Shown in pieces: positions 17,845-25,896 of a DNA stretch of 64,000 nt. The stretch lies in the NCBI GenBank assembly GCA_905339275.1, contig CAJPFK010000004.1, positions 395,820-459,819 of the forward strand, read 5' to 3'. The translations under genes were made by a program, and so were the position numbers. This DNA is from Methylophilaceae bacterium (GTDB taxonomy: Bacteria; Pseudomonadota; Gammaproteobacteria; Burkholderiales; Methylophilaceae). Numbering within the stretch: position 1 is the first letter of the stretch; the number at the start of each line of letters is the position of its first letter. The notes under the pieces were generated by a model that worked only from the letters and a program-made list of their open reading frames with translations, made no database searches and was not told the DNA's origin.

Positions 17845-18660
17845 ATGCGTCCACTGATTCTGGTTTCGATATTGCTGTTCTCCCTATCCCAAAATGCGCA
17901 TGCATTTCTTGAGGATAAAGAGGCGCGCAAAAAAATTACCGATATACAAACCCAGAATCAGGCGACGCAGGCAACGCTCACTGAGCTAAAAAACAGTCAG
18001 CAGGCTCTGGAAGCGCGCGTGGCAGCTATTGAGGCCATCGTTAAAGGCCAGGGCTTGCTTGATTTGTTGAGCCAGGTTGAACAACTTAACCGCGAGTTGG
18101 AGCGCGTCAAGGGCGAGCTCGAAGTCGCAACACATAACATCTCCAGTACACAGCAGCGCCAGCGCGATCTCTATACCGATACCGACACGCGCTTACGTAA
18201 ACTGGAAAGTGGTCCACAGGTGTCGAGTCCTGATGTCAACACTGCCAACGGCAGTACAGCAGCGGATAATTCGGCGGAAAACAGGGACTTTGAAGCGGCC
18301 CAGTCGCTTGCGAGAGCGGGCAAGCATCGCGAGGCATTCGATGCCTATGACAAATTCCTGCAAACCTACCCGGCCAGCACGCGTGTGCCTGAAGCCCAAT
18401 ACGCACTGGGATACTCACAGTTCTCGTTGAAGAACTACAAAGCGGCGATGTCGACCCAGCAGAAAATGCTGCAGCAATTCCCGGATCACCCGAAAGCACC
18501 GGACGCCATGTTCAATGTGGCCAATTGCCAGATTCAGCTTTCAGACGTCGAAGGCGCAAAAAAGACCCTGCGTATCCTGCTGAGCCAGTACCCGAACAGC
18601 GAGGTTGCGCCTAACGCCAAAAAGCGCCTGACCGTGCTTGAATCCATCAAGAAGCAGTAA
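17845..18660 (+). CDS. cpoB: Cell division coordinator CpoB (YbgF)
   Basis: The ATG at 17845 gives a signal peptide (MRPLILVSILLFSLSQNAHA) and a 271-residue periplasmic protein. A coiled-coil trimerisation segment (about 25-105, TQNQATQATLTELKNSQQALEARV) precedes a TPR domain with SLARAGKHREAFDAYDKFLQTYP and YALGYSQFSLKNYKAAMSTQQKMLQQFP. CpoB couples Tol energy to PBP1B during septation. Last gene of the tol-pal cluster. Confidence 0.92.
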   Translation: MRPLILVSILLFSLSQNAHAFLEDKEARKKITDIQTQNQATQATLTELKNSQQALEARVAAIEAIVKGQGLLDLLSQVEQLNRELERVKGELEVATHNISSTQQRQRDLYTDTDTRLRKLESGPQVSSPDVNTANGSTAADNSAENRDFEAAQSLARAGKHREAFDAYDKFLQTYPASTRVPEAQYALGYSQFSLKNYKAAMSTQQKMLQQFPDHPKAPDAMFNVANCQIQLSDVEGAKKTLRILLSQYPNSEVAPNAKKRLTVLESIKKQ

Positions 18661-18715
18661 GACTGCGCTTTGCATTCACCAGGCGTATAATCACGCCTCA
18701 TAATTTTCGGCGGCA

Positions 18716-19366
18716 ATGCCACCTGCCATGACGTTACGCGTTTACGAGATTTTCCATTCCCTGCAAGGGGAGTCCTCCCGCATCGGTTTGCCTACAGTCT
18801 TTGTGCGCCTGACCGGGTGCCCCATGCGTTGCGTCTACTGCGACACTGAATATGCATTCAGCGGCGGCAGCCATATGCCGCTGGAAGATATCCTGGCAAA
18901 GGTGTCGGCGTATGGTACGAAGTATGTGACTGTCACCGGCGGAGAGCCGCTGGCCCAGAAAAAATGCCTGAATCTGCTGGCCATGTTATGTGATGCGGGC
19001 TACGAGGTTTCACTGGAAACCGGCGGTGCAATGGATATTAGCGGTGTCGATCCGCGTGTTGCGGTCATTCTCGATGTCAAAACGCCAGGCTCCGGCGAGG
19101 TGCAGAACAATCGCTGGGAGAATCTGCAGCGTTTGAAACCCGAGGACGAAGTCAAATTCGTGCTGTGCGACCGCGGCGATTATGACTGGGCCAGGCAAAT
19201 ACTGGTTGAACACGGTATCCCCGATAAATGCAGTGTATTGTTCTCGCCGGTCTATAAACAGGTCAATCCGACTGAGTTGGCCGAATGGATATTGCAGGAT
19301 AAATTGCCTGTGCGCATGCAGGTTCAACTGCATAAAATCCTTTGGGGCGAGAAACCGGGTGTATAA
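18716..19366 (+). CDS. queE: 7-carboxy-7-deazaguanine synthase QueE
   Basis: This 216-residue radical-SAM enzyme carries CX3CX2C (LTGCPMRCVYCDTEY) for the 4Fe-4S cluster and the GGEPL SAM motif (VTVTGGEPLAQ). It converts 6-carboxytetrahydropterin to 7-carboxy-7-deazaguanine in queuosine/preQ0 synthesis. The start may instead be the ATG at 18728 (MTLRVYEIFHSLQGE). The stop is followed at once by the queC ATG, so the two consecutive steps are co-translated. Confidence 0.94.
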   Translation: MPPAMTLRVYEIFHSLQGESSRIGLPTVFVRLTGCPMRCVYCDTEYAFSGGSHMPLEDILAKVSAYGTKYVTVTGGEPLAQKKCLNLLAMLCDAGYEVSLETGGAMDISGVDPRVAVILDVKTPGSGEVQNNRWENLQRLKPEDEVKFVLCDRGDYDWARQILVEHGIPDKCSVLFSPVYKQVNPTELAEWILQDKLPVRMQVQLHKILWGEKPGV

Positions 19367-20050
19367 ATGAAAAAAGCGGTCGTTCTACTTTCCGGCGGGC
19401 TGGATTCCGCCACTGTGCTGGCCATTGCGCGCAGCCAGGGTTATGACTGTTATTGCCTGAGCCTGGATTACCACCAGCGCCATGTTGCCGAGCTCAAGGC
19501 TGCAGAAAAAATAGCAAAAGCCCTGGGAGCAACAGCGCATAGAACTGCCCAGCTCGATCTCTCGATGTTTGGCGGTTCTGCACTGACTGATAGCCACATC
19601 GATGTGCCGGAATCCCCCACGCAAGGCATCCCGGTCACCTATGTGCCGGCGCGCAATACCATCATGCTCTCACTGGCACTGGCCTGGGCGGAAGTGCTGG
19701 ATGCGCGGGATATTTTTATCGGCGTCAATGCGCTGGATTATTCCGGTTATCCCGATTGCCGCGCCGAGTATGTCCAGGCTTTCCAGCGTATGGCCAACCT
19801 GGCGACCAAGTCTGCCGTCGAGGGCCGTACGATTACTGTCCATGCGCCGTTGATTGATATGACCAAGGCACAGATCATCCGGCAGGGCACGGCACTGGGT
19901 GTCGACTATGGCATGACCGTGTCCTGTTACCAGGCCGACGAGCATGGGCGTGCCTGCGGATTGTGCGACTCCTGCCGCTTCCGGCGCGAAGGTTTTGCAA
20001 CGCTCGGGATTGCCGACCCGACGCCTTACCAGAATTCCGGGCAGGCATGA
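19367..20050 (+). CDS. queC: 7-cyano-7-deazaguanine synthase QueC
   Basis: This 227-residue N-type ATP pyrophosphatase has the P-loop [16 protein letters not shown] and the C-terminal zinc site [14 protein letters not shown] with an upstream partner cysteine in [15 protein letters not shown]. It makes preQ0 from 7-carboxy-7-deazaguanine using ATP and ammonia. It is directly joined to queE and followed by the rpsP promoter. Confidence 0.95.
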   Translation: MKKAVVLLSGGLDSATVLAIARSQGYDCYCLSLDYHQRHVAELKAAEKIAKALGATAHRTAQLDLSMFGGSALTDSHIDVPESPTQGIPVTYVPARNTIMLSLALAWAEVLDARDIFIGVNALDYSGYPDCRAEYVQAFQRMANLATKSAVEGRTITVHAPLIDMTKAQIIRQGTALGVDYGMTVSCYQADEHGRACGLCDSCRFRREGFATLGIADPTPYQNSGQA

Positions 20051-20058
20051 TATTTACC

Positions 20059-20088
20059 TTGCCAAAGTATTAAAAAATAACGTAAAAT
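20059..20088 (+). promoter_or_regulatory. Promoter of the rpsP-rimM-trmD-rplS operon
   Basis: TTGCCA (20059-20064), an 18-base AT-rich spacer and TAAAAT (20083-20088), 37 bases before rpsP. Growth-rate-regulated promoters of ribosomal operons often look like this. The assignment rests on box match and position only. Confidence 0.6.
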
Positions 20089-20124
20089 CCGCCCCTTTCT
20101 GCAAAAACTTAAGAGAACGAATAT

Positions 20125-20586
20125 ATGGTGATCATTCGATTGGCCCGTGGTGGCGCGAAGAAAAACCCTTTTTACAGTGTCGTGGTTGCAGATTCACGCA
20201 ATCGCCGCGATGGCCGCTTTATCGAGCGCGTTGGTTTCTACAACCCGCTTGCCAAGGAAGGTCAGGAAGGCTTGCGTCTTGATGGTGCCCGCATTAACCA
20301 TTGGCAAAGCAACGGCGCACGCCTTTCGGACTGCGTAGCACGCCTGGTCAAGCAGCATGCAAAGGGCCCTGAGGCTGCATTGGCTGCCAAGCAAAAAGAA
20401 ACTGCCAAGGCTGCTGCGGTTAAAGCCAAGGCCGCCGCTGCAGAAGCTGCCAAGCTCAAGGAAGCTGCTGACGCTGCCAAGGCTAAAGAGACTGCAGAAG
20501 CCGCCGAAGCTAAAGCTGCTGCCGATGCGGAAGCTGCAGCAGAGCCTGCCGAAGTTAAAGATACGCCTGACGCTCCAGCTGCCTAA
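20125..20586 (+). CDS. rpsP: Ribosomal protein bS16 with an Ala/Lys-rich C-terminal tail
   Basis: The first ~82 residues are a standard bS16 ([26 protein letters not shown]..., [22 protein letters not shown]). The protein then continues for about 65 residues of Ala, Lys and Glu (from [14 protein letters not shown] to APAA), nearly doubling the normal length. The tail should be a charged helix on the 30S surface. Such extensions occur in some betaproteobacteria and have no known role. It opens the rpsP-rimM-trmD-rplS operon. Confidence 0.95.
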   Translation: MVIIRLARGGAKKNPFYSVVVADSRNRRDGRFIERVGFYNPLAKEGQEGLRLDGARINHWQSNGARLSDCVARLVKQHAKGPEAALAAKQKETAKAAAVKAKAAAAEAAKLKEAADAAKAKETAEAAEAKAAADAEAAAEPAEVKDTPDAPAA

Positions 20587-20622
20587 TCCGGCCGGATCGC
20601 TTTCAAGTGCGAGAGCGGTCAA

Positions 20623-21132
20623 GTGAAACAAGCTTTGAGTGAAATGGTAATCATGGGGCGCATTGTCGCCCCATATGGCATTTATGGCTGGCTGAAAATT
20701 CAGCCGGATACGGAAATGCTTGATGGCTTGCTTGACTACCCTGAATGGTGGCTGGGTCGTGAAAACCAGTGGCAAAAGTACGAGGTGGAAACCGCCAGGG
20801 TGCATAGCGATACCTTGCTGGTAAAACTCAAAGGCGTTTCTGACCGCGATGCGGCTTTTGCGCTCAAGGGTAAACAGGTTGCAGTGCCGCGCGATCAACT
20901 GCCGGAACTGGACGAGAACGAATATTACTGGTCCGATTTGATCGGCCTGCAGGTAAGCAACCTGCAAGAAGTCGATTTCGGCAGGATTATTGATGTGTTC
21001 GAAACAGGGGCCAATGATGTGCTGGTGGTCAAGGGCGAGCGGGAGCGCCTGATACCTTTTATCGGGCAGGTGGTGCTCGATGTGGATCTGGATGCCAGAA
21101 CCATGCGGGTCGATTGGGATGCCGAGTTTTGA
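20623..21132 (+). CDS. rimM: 16S rRNA processing protein RimM
   Basis: This 169-residue protein has the N-terminal RimM barrel ([22 protein letters not shown]) and the C-terminal PRC-barrel ([43 protein letters not shown]). It helps mature the 30S head and binds uS19. The GTG at 20623 is likely the start; the ATG at 20644 is an alternative. It lies between bS16 and TrmD as usual, and its stop overlaps the trmD start. Confidence 0.93.
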   Translation: MKQALSEMVIMGRIVAPYGIYGWLKIQPDTEMLDGLLDYPEWWLGRENQWQKYEVETARVHSDTLLVKLKGVSDRDAAFALKGKQVAVPRDQLPELDENEYYWSDLIGLQVSNLQEVDFGRIIDVFETGANDVLVVKGERERLIPFIGQVVLDVDLDARTMRVDWDAEF

Positions 21133-21959
21133 GCAGTGCGTTAAAGCATGACGGCCTGGATGATGGCGGCACAGCGCCGTATCAATTCGATGTCGTTACC
21201 TTGTTTCCGCAAATGTTTGATGCGGTTACGCAATTTGGCATTACAGCGCGTGCGCTGGAAAAAAGGATTTATGCGTTGTCGTTGTGGAACCCGCGGGATT
21301 TCACAACAGATAACTACAAAACGGTCGATGACAGGCCGTATGGTGGTGGCCCCGGCATGGTGATGCTGGCGGAGCCGCTGGAAAAAGCGATTAATGCCGC
21401 GAAATTGCGGCAGCAGCAGGCGGGCGTTGGACCGGACGGAGCACGAAAGAGCAAAGTCATCCACCTGTCGCCGCAAGGCAAACCGCTGACGCATGACTTG
21501 GTCATGCAATTGGCGGGCGAGCAAGGCTTGATATTGCTGGCAAGCCGCTATGAAGGCGTTGATGAGCGCCTGCTGGACAGCATGGTAGATGAAGAGATTT
21601 CGATAGGCGACTATGTGCTGTCGGGCGGGGAGTTACCTGCCATGGTGCTGATGGATGCTATCGTCAGGCAATTGCCGGGCGCGCTCGGTGATGCGGATTC
21701 CGCGGTCGAGGATTCATTTGTCGACGGCTTGCTGGATTGCCCGCATTACACGCGCCCTGAAGAATACAAGGGTGTGAGGGTGCCGGAAGTGCTGATGTCC
21801 GGCAACCATGCAAAGATCAAGCAATGGCGATTAAAAATGTCATTGCAAAGAACCCGGGCAAAACGCCCGGATTTACTGGCCGTAAGGCCGTTGTCAAAAG
21901 AGGAGTCTCGGCTGCTTAAGGAAATTGAAACAGAGCAGGAACAAGACTCGCATAACTAG
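21129..21959 (+). CDS. trmD: tRNA (guanine-37-N1)-methyltransferase TrmD
   Basis: This SPOUT methyltransferase forms a trefoil knot and makes m1G37. The core is [76 protein letters not shown] and RRP-like tail TRAKRPDLL. No ATG precedes the core. The best start is a TTG at 21129 overlapping the rimM stop, giving 276 residues. An in-frame TTG at 21114 is less likely. The 15-20 residues before QFDVV are an unusual N-terminal addition. Confidence 0.92.
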   Translation: MSSALKHDGLDDGGTAPYQFDVVTLFPQMFDAVTQFGITARALEKRIYALSLWNPRDFTTDNYKTVDDRPYGGGPGMVMLAEPLEKAINAAKLRQQQAGVGPDGARKSKVIHLSPQGKPLTHDLVMQLAGEQGLILLASRYEGVDERLLDSMVDEEISIGDYVLSGGELPAMVLMDAIVRQLPGALGDADSAVEDSFVDGLLDCPHYTRPEEYKGVRVPEVLMSGNHAKIKQWRLKMSLQRTRAKRPDLLAVRPLSKEESRLLKEIETEQEQDSHN

Positions 21960-21972
21960 AAGGAGCAACAAA

Positions 21973-22395
21973 GTGGCAAATATTATTGAAACGCTGGAAA
22001 AGGAAGAGATTGCCCGTTTAGGCAAGACCATCCCTAACTTCGCGCCAGGCGACACTGTCGTGGTTGGCGTGAACGTGGTTGAAGGTACCCGCAAGCGTGT
22101 GCAGGCTTATGAAGGCGTGGTGATCGCCATTCGTAACCGTGGCCTGAACTCTTCATTCATCGTCCGCAAGATTTCATCCGGCGAAGGCGTAGAGCGTACA
22201 TTCCAGACCTACTCCCCATTGATCGCCAGCATCGAAGTGAAGCGCCGCGGTGACGTACGTCGCAGCAAGCTTTACTACCTGCGTGAGCGTTCCGGTAAAT
22301 CCGCACGTATCAAGGAAAAGCTGCAAATCCGTGAGAAAGAAGTTCTGGCGCCAGTTGCAGAAGCACCTGCAGCAGACGCTCCAGCCGCAGAATAA
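21973..22395 (+). CDS. rplS: Ribosomal protein bL19
   Basis: This 140-residue protein starts at a GTG with AGGAG seven bases upstream. The body is canonical bL19 ([31 protein letters not shown]..., [27 protein letters not shown]). After about residue 120 it adds an acidic Ala/Pro tail ([13 protein letters not shown]), similar in style to the bS16 tail of the same operon. It is the last gene and is followed by a clear terminator. Confidence 0.95.
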   Translation: MANIIETLEKEEIARLGKTIPNFAPGDTVVVGVNVVEGTRKRVQAYEGVVIAIRNRGLNSSFIVRKISSGEGVERTFQTYSPLIASIEVKRRGDVRRSKLYYLRERSGKSARIKEKLQIREKEVLAPVAEAPAADAPAAE

Positions 22396-22410
22396 GCGGT
22401 TGATGCTGAG

Positions 22411-22436
22411 AAAGCCCCGGGTTCCGGGGCTTTTTT
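22411..22436 (+). terminator. Terminator of the rpsP-rplS operon
   Basis: AAAGCCCCGG-GTT-CCGGGGCTTTTTT, a ten-base-pair GC-rich stem and T-run, 16 bases after the rplS stop. Confidence 0.9.
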
Positions 22437-22455
22437 ATTTGCGCTACCATAGGGC

Positions 22456-22923
22456 ATGACACACACATTTGATGCGATTGTTCCCGCGCCGTTTGGCGCA
22501 GTTGGTATCCGCACGCAGGATGACTTCCTGGTTGCGCTCGAATTGCTGGCCAAACCGCATGCCGAGCAAGTTTCCGGCGATCCTTTTGTGCAATACATTG
22601 CCAGCCGGATCAGCCAGTATCTCCGTGACCCAACGGCTTCCCTGGATATTCCGATTGCCATTAAAGGCACGCCTTTCCAGAAACGTGTCTGGAAAGCAAT
22701 TGCCGCCGTTCCTGCCGGCAAGACCATTACCTACGGCGAGCTGGCGGACCGGGTAGGCTCCGGTCCGCGCGCTGTGGCGAATGTCTGCGGCGCCAATCAG
22801 GTGCCGCTGGTGATTCCCTGCCACCGCGTCGTCGCGAAGAACGGGCTCGGCGGTTTCATGCAGGGCAAGGAGAATGGGCTGGCAGTCAAGATCTGGTTGC
22901 TGGATCACGAGGCAGGCATATGA
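22456..22923 (+). CDS. ogt: Methylated-DNA--protein-cysteine methyltransferase
   Basis: This 155-residue suicide repair protein removes methyl groups from O6-methylguanine. The active-site motif is intact (VIPCHRVVAKNGLGGF), with the helix-turn-helix segment GKTITYGELADRVGSGPRAVANVCGANQ upstream. The N-terminal domain is short, as in Ogt-type proteins. The gene overlaps xerD by 4 bases (ATGA), suggesting co-expression. Confidence 0.92.
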   Translation: MTHTFDAIVPAPFGAVGIRTQDDFLVALELLAKPHAEQVSGDPFVQYIASRISQYLRDPTASLDIPIAIKGTPFQKRVWKAIAAVPAGKTITYGELADRVGSGPRAVANVCGANQVPLVIPCHRVVAKNGLGGFMQGKENGLAVKIWLLDHEAGI

Positions 22924-23816
22924 ATGCGGCCGGTCAGGATTTGCTCGACAGCTTCATCGATCATCTATGGCTGGAAGACGGCCTGTCGAAAAACACCCTG
23001 ACCAGTTATCGCCTTGATCTCGCCGCGTTCGCCGCGTGGCTGCAAAACAGCGAGAAAAAAGACCTGGTTGACGTGCAGCAGGCCGATATCCAACAGTATC
23101 TCGCTGTCAGGTTCCCTCAAAGCAAACCACGAAGCATCAGTCGCCTGATCGCCAGCCTGCGCCGGTTTTATCGGTATGCCCTGCGCGAGAACCGGGTTGT
23201 GGCAGACCCAACCTTGCAGATCGATTCGCCCAAGTTGCCGCGCTCGCTGCCGAAAAGCCTGAACGAAGAAGAAGTCGAGAGCCTGCTTGAAGCCCCTGAC
23301 CTCGGCCAGTCATTGGGGTTGCGCGATCGCGCGATGCTCGAAATCCTCTACGCCTGCGGTTTACGCGTGTCGGAGCTGGTCGGCCTTAAAGTCACCGAAG
23401 TCAGCCTGCAGGAAGGCGTGATCCGCGTTACCGGCAAAGGCAGTAAAACCAGACTGGTGCCGATGGGTGAGGAAGCGGTGGAATGGGTTGCCCGCTACCT
23501 GAAAGAAGGCCGCCCGGAGATTCTGCAAAGGCGGTTGAGCGATAGCCTGTTCGTCACGCAACGCGGTGAAGCCATGACGCGCCAGGCCTTCTGGTACCTC
23601 ATCAAGCGTTATGCGCTGCTGGCAGGCATACACAAACCCATGTCGCCGCATACGTTGCGCCATGCATTTGCCACCCACCTGCTCAATCACGGCGCGGATT
23701 TAAGGGTAGTGCAGATGCTGCTCGGGCATGCGGATATTTCCACGACGCAGATTTACACTCATGTGGCGCGGGAGCGGCTGAAGCAACTGCACACAAAACA
23801 TCATCCCAGGGGGTAG
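22920..23816 (+). CDS. xerD: Chromosome dimer resolution recombinase XerD
   Basis: This 298-residue tyrosine recombinase matches XerD. It has the SAM-like N-terminal domain (LSKNTLTSYRLDLAAFAAWL) and catalytic residues R (ILYACGLRVSELVGLK), K (VTGKGSKTRLVP), H-x-x-R (SPHTLRHAFATHLLNHG), H (LLGHADISTTQIYTHV) and Tyr in the last motif. It acts with XerC at dif. Filamentous phages often exploit XerCD, but the inovirus element here has its own integrase. Confidence 0.93.
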   Translation: MNAAGQDLLDSFIDHLWLEDGLSKNTLTSYRLDLAAFAAWLQNSEKKDLVDVQQADIQQYLAVRFPQSKPRSISRLIASLRRFYRYALRENRVVADPTLQIDSPKLPRSLPKSLNEEEVESLLEAPDLGQSLGLRDRAMLEILYACGLRVSELVGLKVTEVSLQEGVIRVTGKGSKTRLVPMGEEAVEWVARYLKEGRPEILQRRLSDSLFVTQRGEAMTRQAFWYLIKRYALLAGIHKPMSPHTLRHAFATHLLNHGADLRVVQMLLGHADISTTQIYTHVARERLKQLHTKHHPRG

Positions 23817-23861
23817 GTTTTCTGCATTCTTTCAAAATGGAATAAATTGATAATTTTGCAG

Positions 23862-23880
23862 TGAGTGTTGTTGACACTCA
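23862..23880. promoter_or_regulatory. Probable operator of the orphan RHH gene
   Basis: TGAGTGT-TGTTG-ACACTCA is a perfect 7-base inverted repeat 25 bases before the RHH ATG. Autoregulation is inferred. Confidence 0.5.
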
Positions 23881-23904
23881 GAAGAAGTCAGAAGGGAAAT
23901 TGAA

Positions 23905-24126
23905 ATGAATCAGATTACTGCAAGACTGCCCGATGAACTTGTGGCATCCATTGATTCTGCCGCAGCCCAATTGTACTGTACGCGTGCCGAGGTGGTACGC
24001 AAGGCGATTGAATATTATCTCGAGAGTTTTGAAGACCTCAGTTTAGCGTTGCAGGTGTTGCACGATCCGGCGGATGCCGTTCTGGAGTGGGAAGCCCTTA
24101 AGCATGATTTACTCAATCAGCAGTAG
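23905..24126 (+). CDS. Orphan ribbon-helix-helix (CopG-like) protein
   Basis: The 73-residue protein has the RHH fold (NQITARLPDELVASIDSAAAQLYCTRAEVVRKAIEYYLES) and a C-terminal extension typical of antitoxins. The downstream 740 bases contain no toxin gene, so this is either an orphan regulator or the survivor of a decayed toxin-antitoxin pair. The ATG is preceded by GAAGGGAAATTGA. Confidence 0.75.
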   Translation: MNQITARLPDELVASIDSAAAQLYCTRAEVVRKAIEYYLESFEDLSLALQVLHDPADAVLEWEALKHDLLNQQ

Positions 24127-24865
24127 AGCATAAAAGTATTTGCAAAGCTTGATGCATTTATCATTTACAGTTGATTGATGCTATTGAGAAGCTGAAAACG
24201 AATCTAATAGACGTAAAGTGTATAAAGAAATTTTTATATTCACCGCATCAGTCAGAAGAACATGGGAGTGTCTGACTCTGTTGTATCCTCTATGGTTAGA
24301 CGGTTATACCGAGGGCGTTGGTTGCTGCTGATTTGTCCTGTATCAATCCTCCATGGCCCGATAGAATATAGGCGGTGATTAATGGCCCTATACGTGGGGA
24401 GGAGCCACGCACGCGACGAAGGCAAGCGCAACGAGCTACAGCTCGCTGCCATCTAGCTTTGCAGCTGTTCAGCAATACGTTGCAAGCAAAAACACAGATC
24501 AAACTGCGATTCTTTATTCGTCTACCAGTTATGAAGCAACTATCATAAAGTTTCAACTAACTTTGAGACTTATCCTAACAATGCCTCAAACTGTCAGCAG
24601 TTTCAATTCACAATACCTGATAAAATCAATCAAAATAAGCTGAGCTTAATCATGGGAAAGTAAATTATTACGAATGTGGATAGTGCCCAGAGTAAAGGTA
24701 CAACAGCCCTGGATAGAACAACGCGTTTGGAATAGTTGACCGCTCATGCCAAGCCGTGAATCAACTTGAGCGAGATAATGAATAACATTCACTTAACAGT
24801 TTTACTCTCAGCATTAAAGTGGTACACGACAGTGCTGCCTCAATACTTCATCAAGGTGAACATAC
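24127..24865. other. AT-rich gene-free stretch at the left edge of the defence island
   Basis: No convincing gene on either strand. A short open segment near 24171-24273 (IDAIEKLKTNLIDVK) could be a toxin scrap but has no start or family match. The stretch separates housekeeping xerD/RHH from the defence operon and is clearly more AT-rich than its left neighbours. The operon promoter should lie in the last 100 bases. Confidence 0.5.
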
Positions 24866-25879
24866 ATGGCGCAAGCTGATACCTTGGTCGCCTTGGTAAA
24901 AGCAGCCAGCAGCAGCGACCAATCATCTTTCCGGAAGTCGACCGAAGCCTTGATTCAGGAGGAGCGCGGCAAGGGGCACCGTATCCTGGCCGATCGCCTG
25001 GAAAAAGCATTGCGCGCCTCCCCTACCCAAGCAGCCTTGTTCCAATCTCCTACTCCAACGGCCCGCCAGACTCAAACCGGAGGCGTTGCGCAGAAGGACC
25101 TGGTTGCTGAATTGACGCCAGAACGCTCGCTGGACAGTCTGGTACTCGCCGACAGTATTCGCGGGCAATTACGGGAAGTCATTGAGGAACAGCATCGCTC
25201 CGAGTTGCTGCATGCTCATGGCCTGAGCCCGCGGCACCGTATCCTGTTGGCGGGGCCACCAGGGAATGGCAAAACATCCATCGCCGAAGCCTTGGCGTTC
25301 GAGTTGATGGTTCCGCTGATCGTTGTGCGTTATGAGTCGTTGATTGGCAGCTACCTGGGCGAGACATCTATCCGCTTGAAAGCCTTGCTCGACTATGCTC
25401 GAACACGGCGCTGCGTGTTGCTCTTCGACGAATTCGAGACATTGGGCAAAGAGCGAGGCGACACTCATGAAACGGGGGAGATCAAGCGTGTCGTCAGCTC
25501 TTTGCTACTTCAACTCGATGACCTTCCGGATTATGTCGTTGTCGTTGCTGCCAGCAATCACCCAGAGCTTTTGGATAGGGCCGTTTGGCGTCGCTTCCAG
25601 GTTCGGCTGGAACTCCCCCTTCCCACACGCGCACAGTTGACCGCGTTCGTCGCCTCTATCAGCGAACGCAGCAAAGTCAATTTTGGCTTGGCCGCTGAGA
25701 CTGTCGCAAAAAGGCTTTTAGGCCTCAGTTTTTCAGAGGTGGAAGAGTTCTGCCTAGGAGTAGTCCGGAGAGCGGTACTGGATCAGAAGGTGGATGACGC
25801 CAGAACCATCGTCTCTTCCAGGTTGGAACAATGGAAGAAACGGTTGAAACCTGCCAATCAAGAAGCGTTAGACGAATAA
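24866..25879 (+). CDS. AAA-family ATPase paired with a subtilisin-like protease
   Basis: This 337-residue protein has a ~90-residue helical N-terminus followed by one classic AAA domain: Walker A GPPGNGKT (130-137), Walker B VLLFDEFE (D188-E189), sensor 1 in VVVVAASNHPELLD (N231), and an arginine-finger region DRAVWRRF (237-244). A pore-loop-like segment YESLIGSYLGE precedes Walker B. It resembles spastin/FtsH-type classical AAA proteins, which thread polypeptides. Together with the S8 protease gene 17 bases downstream it suggests an ATP-driven protease or proteolytic effector. The function is inferred from the pairing and the island setting. Confidence 0.85.
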   Translation: MAQADTLVALVKAASSSDQSSFRKSTEALIQEERGKGHRILADRLEKALRASPTQAALFQSPTPTARQTQTGGVAQKDLVAELTPERSLDSLVLADSIRGQLREVIEEQHRSELLHAHGLSPRHRILLAGPPGNGKTSIAEALAFELMVPLIVVRYESLIGSYLGETSIRLKALLDYARTRRCVLLFDEFETLGKERGDTHETGEIKRVVSSLLLQLDDLPDYVVVVAASNHPELLDRAVWRRFQVRLELPLPTRAQLTAFVASISERSKVNFGLAAETVAKRLLGLSFSEVEEFCLGVVRRAVLDQKVDDARTIVSSRLEQWKKRLKPANQEALDE

Positions 25880-25896
25880 GGCACAAGGAGGTGGGT

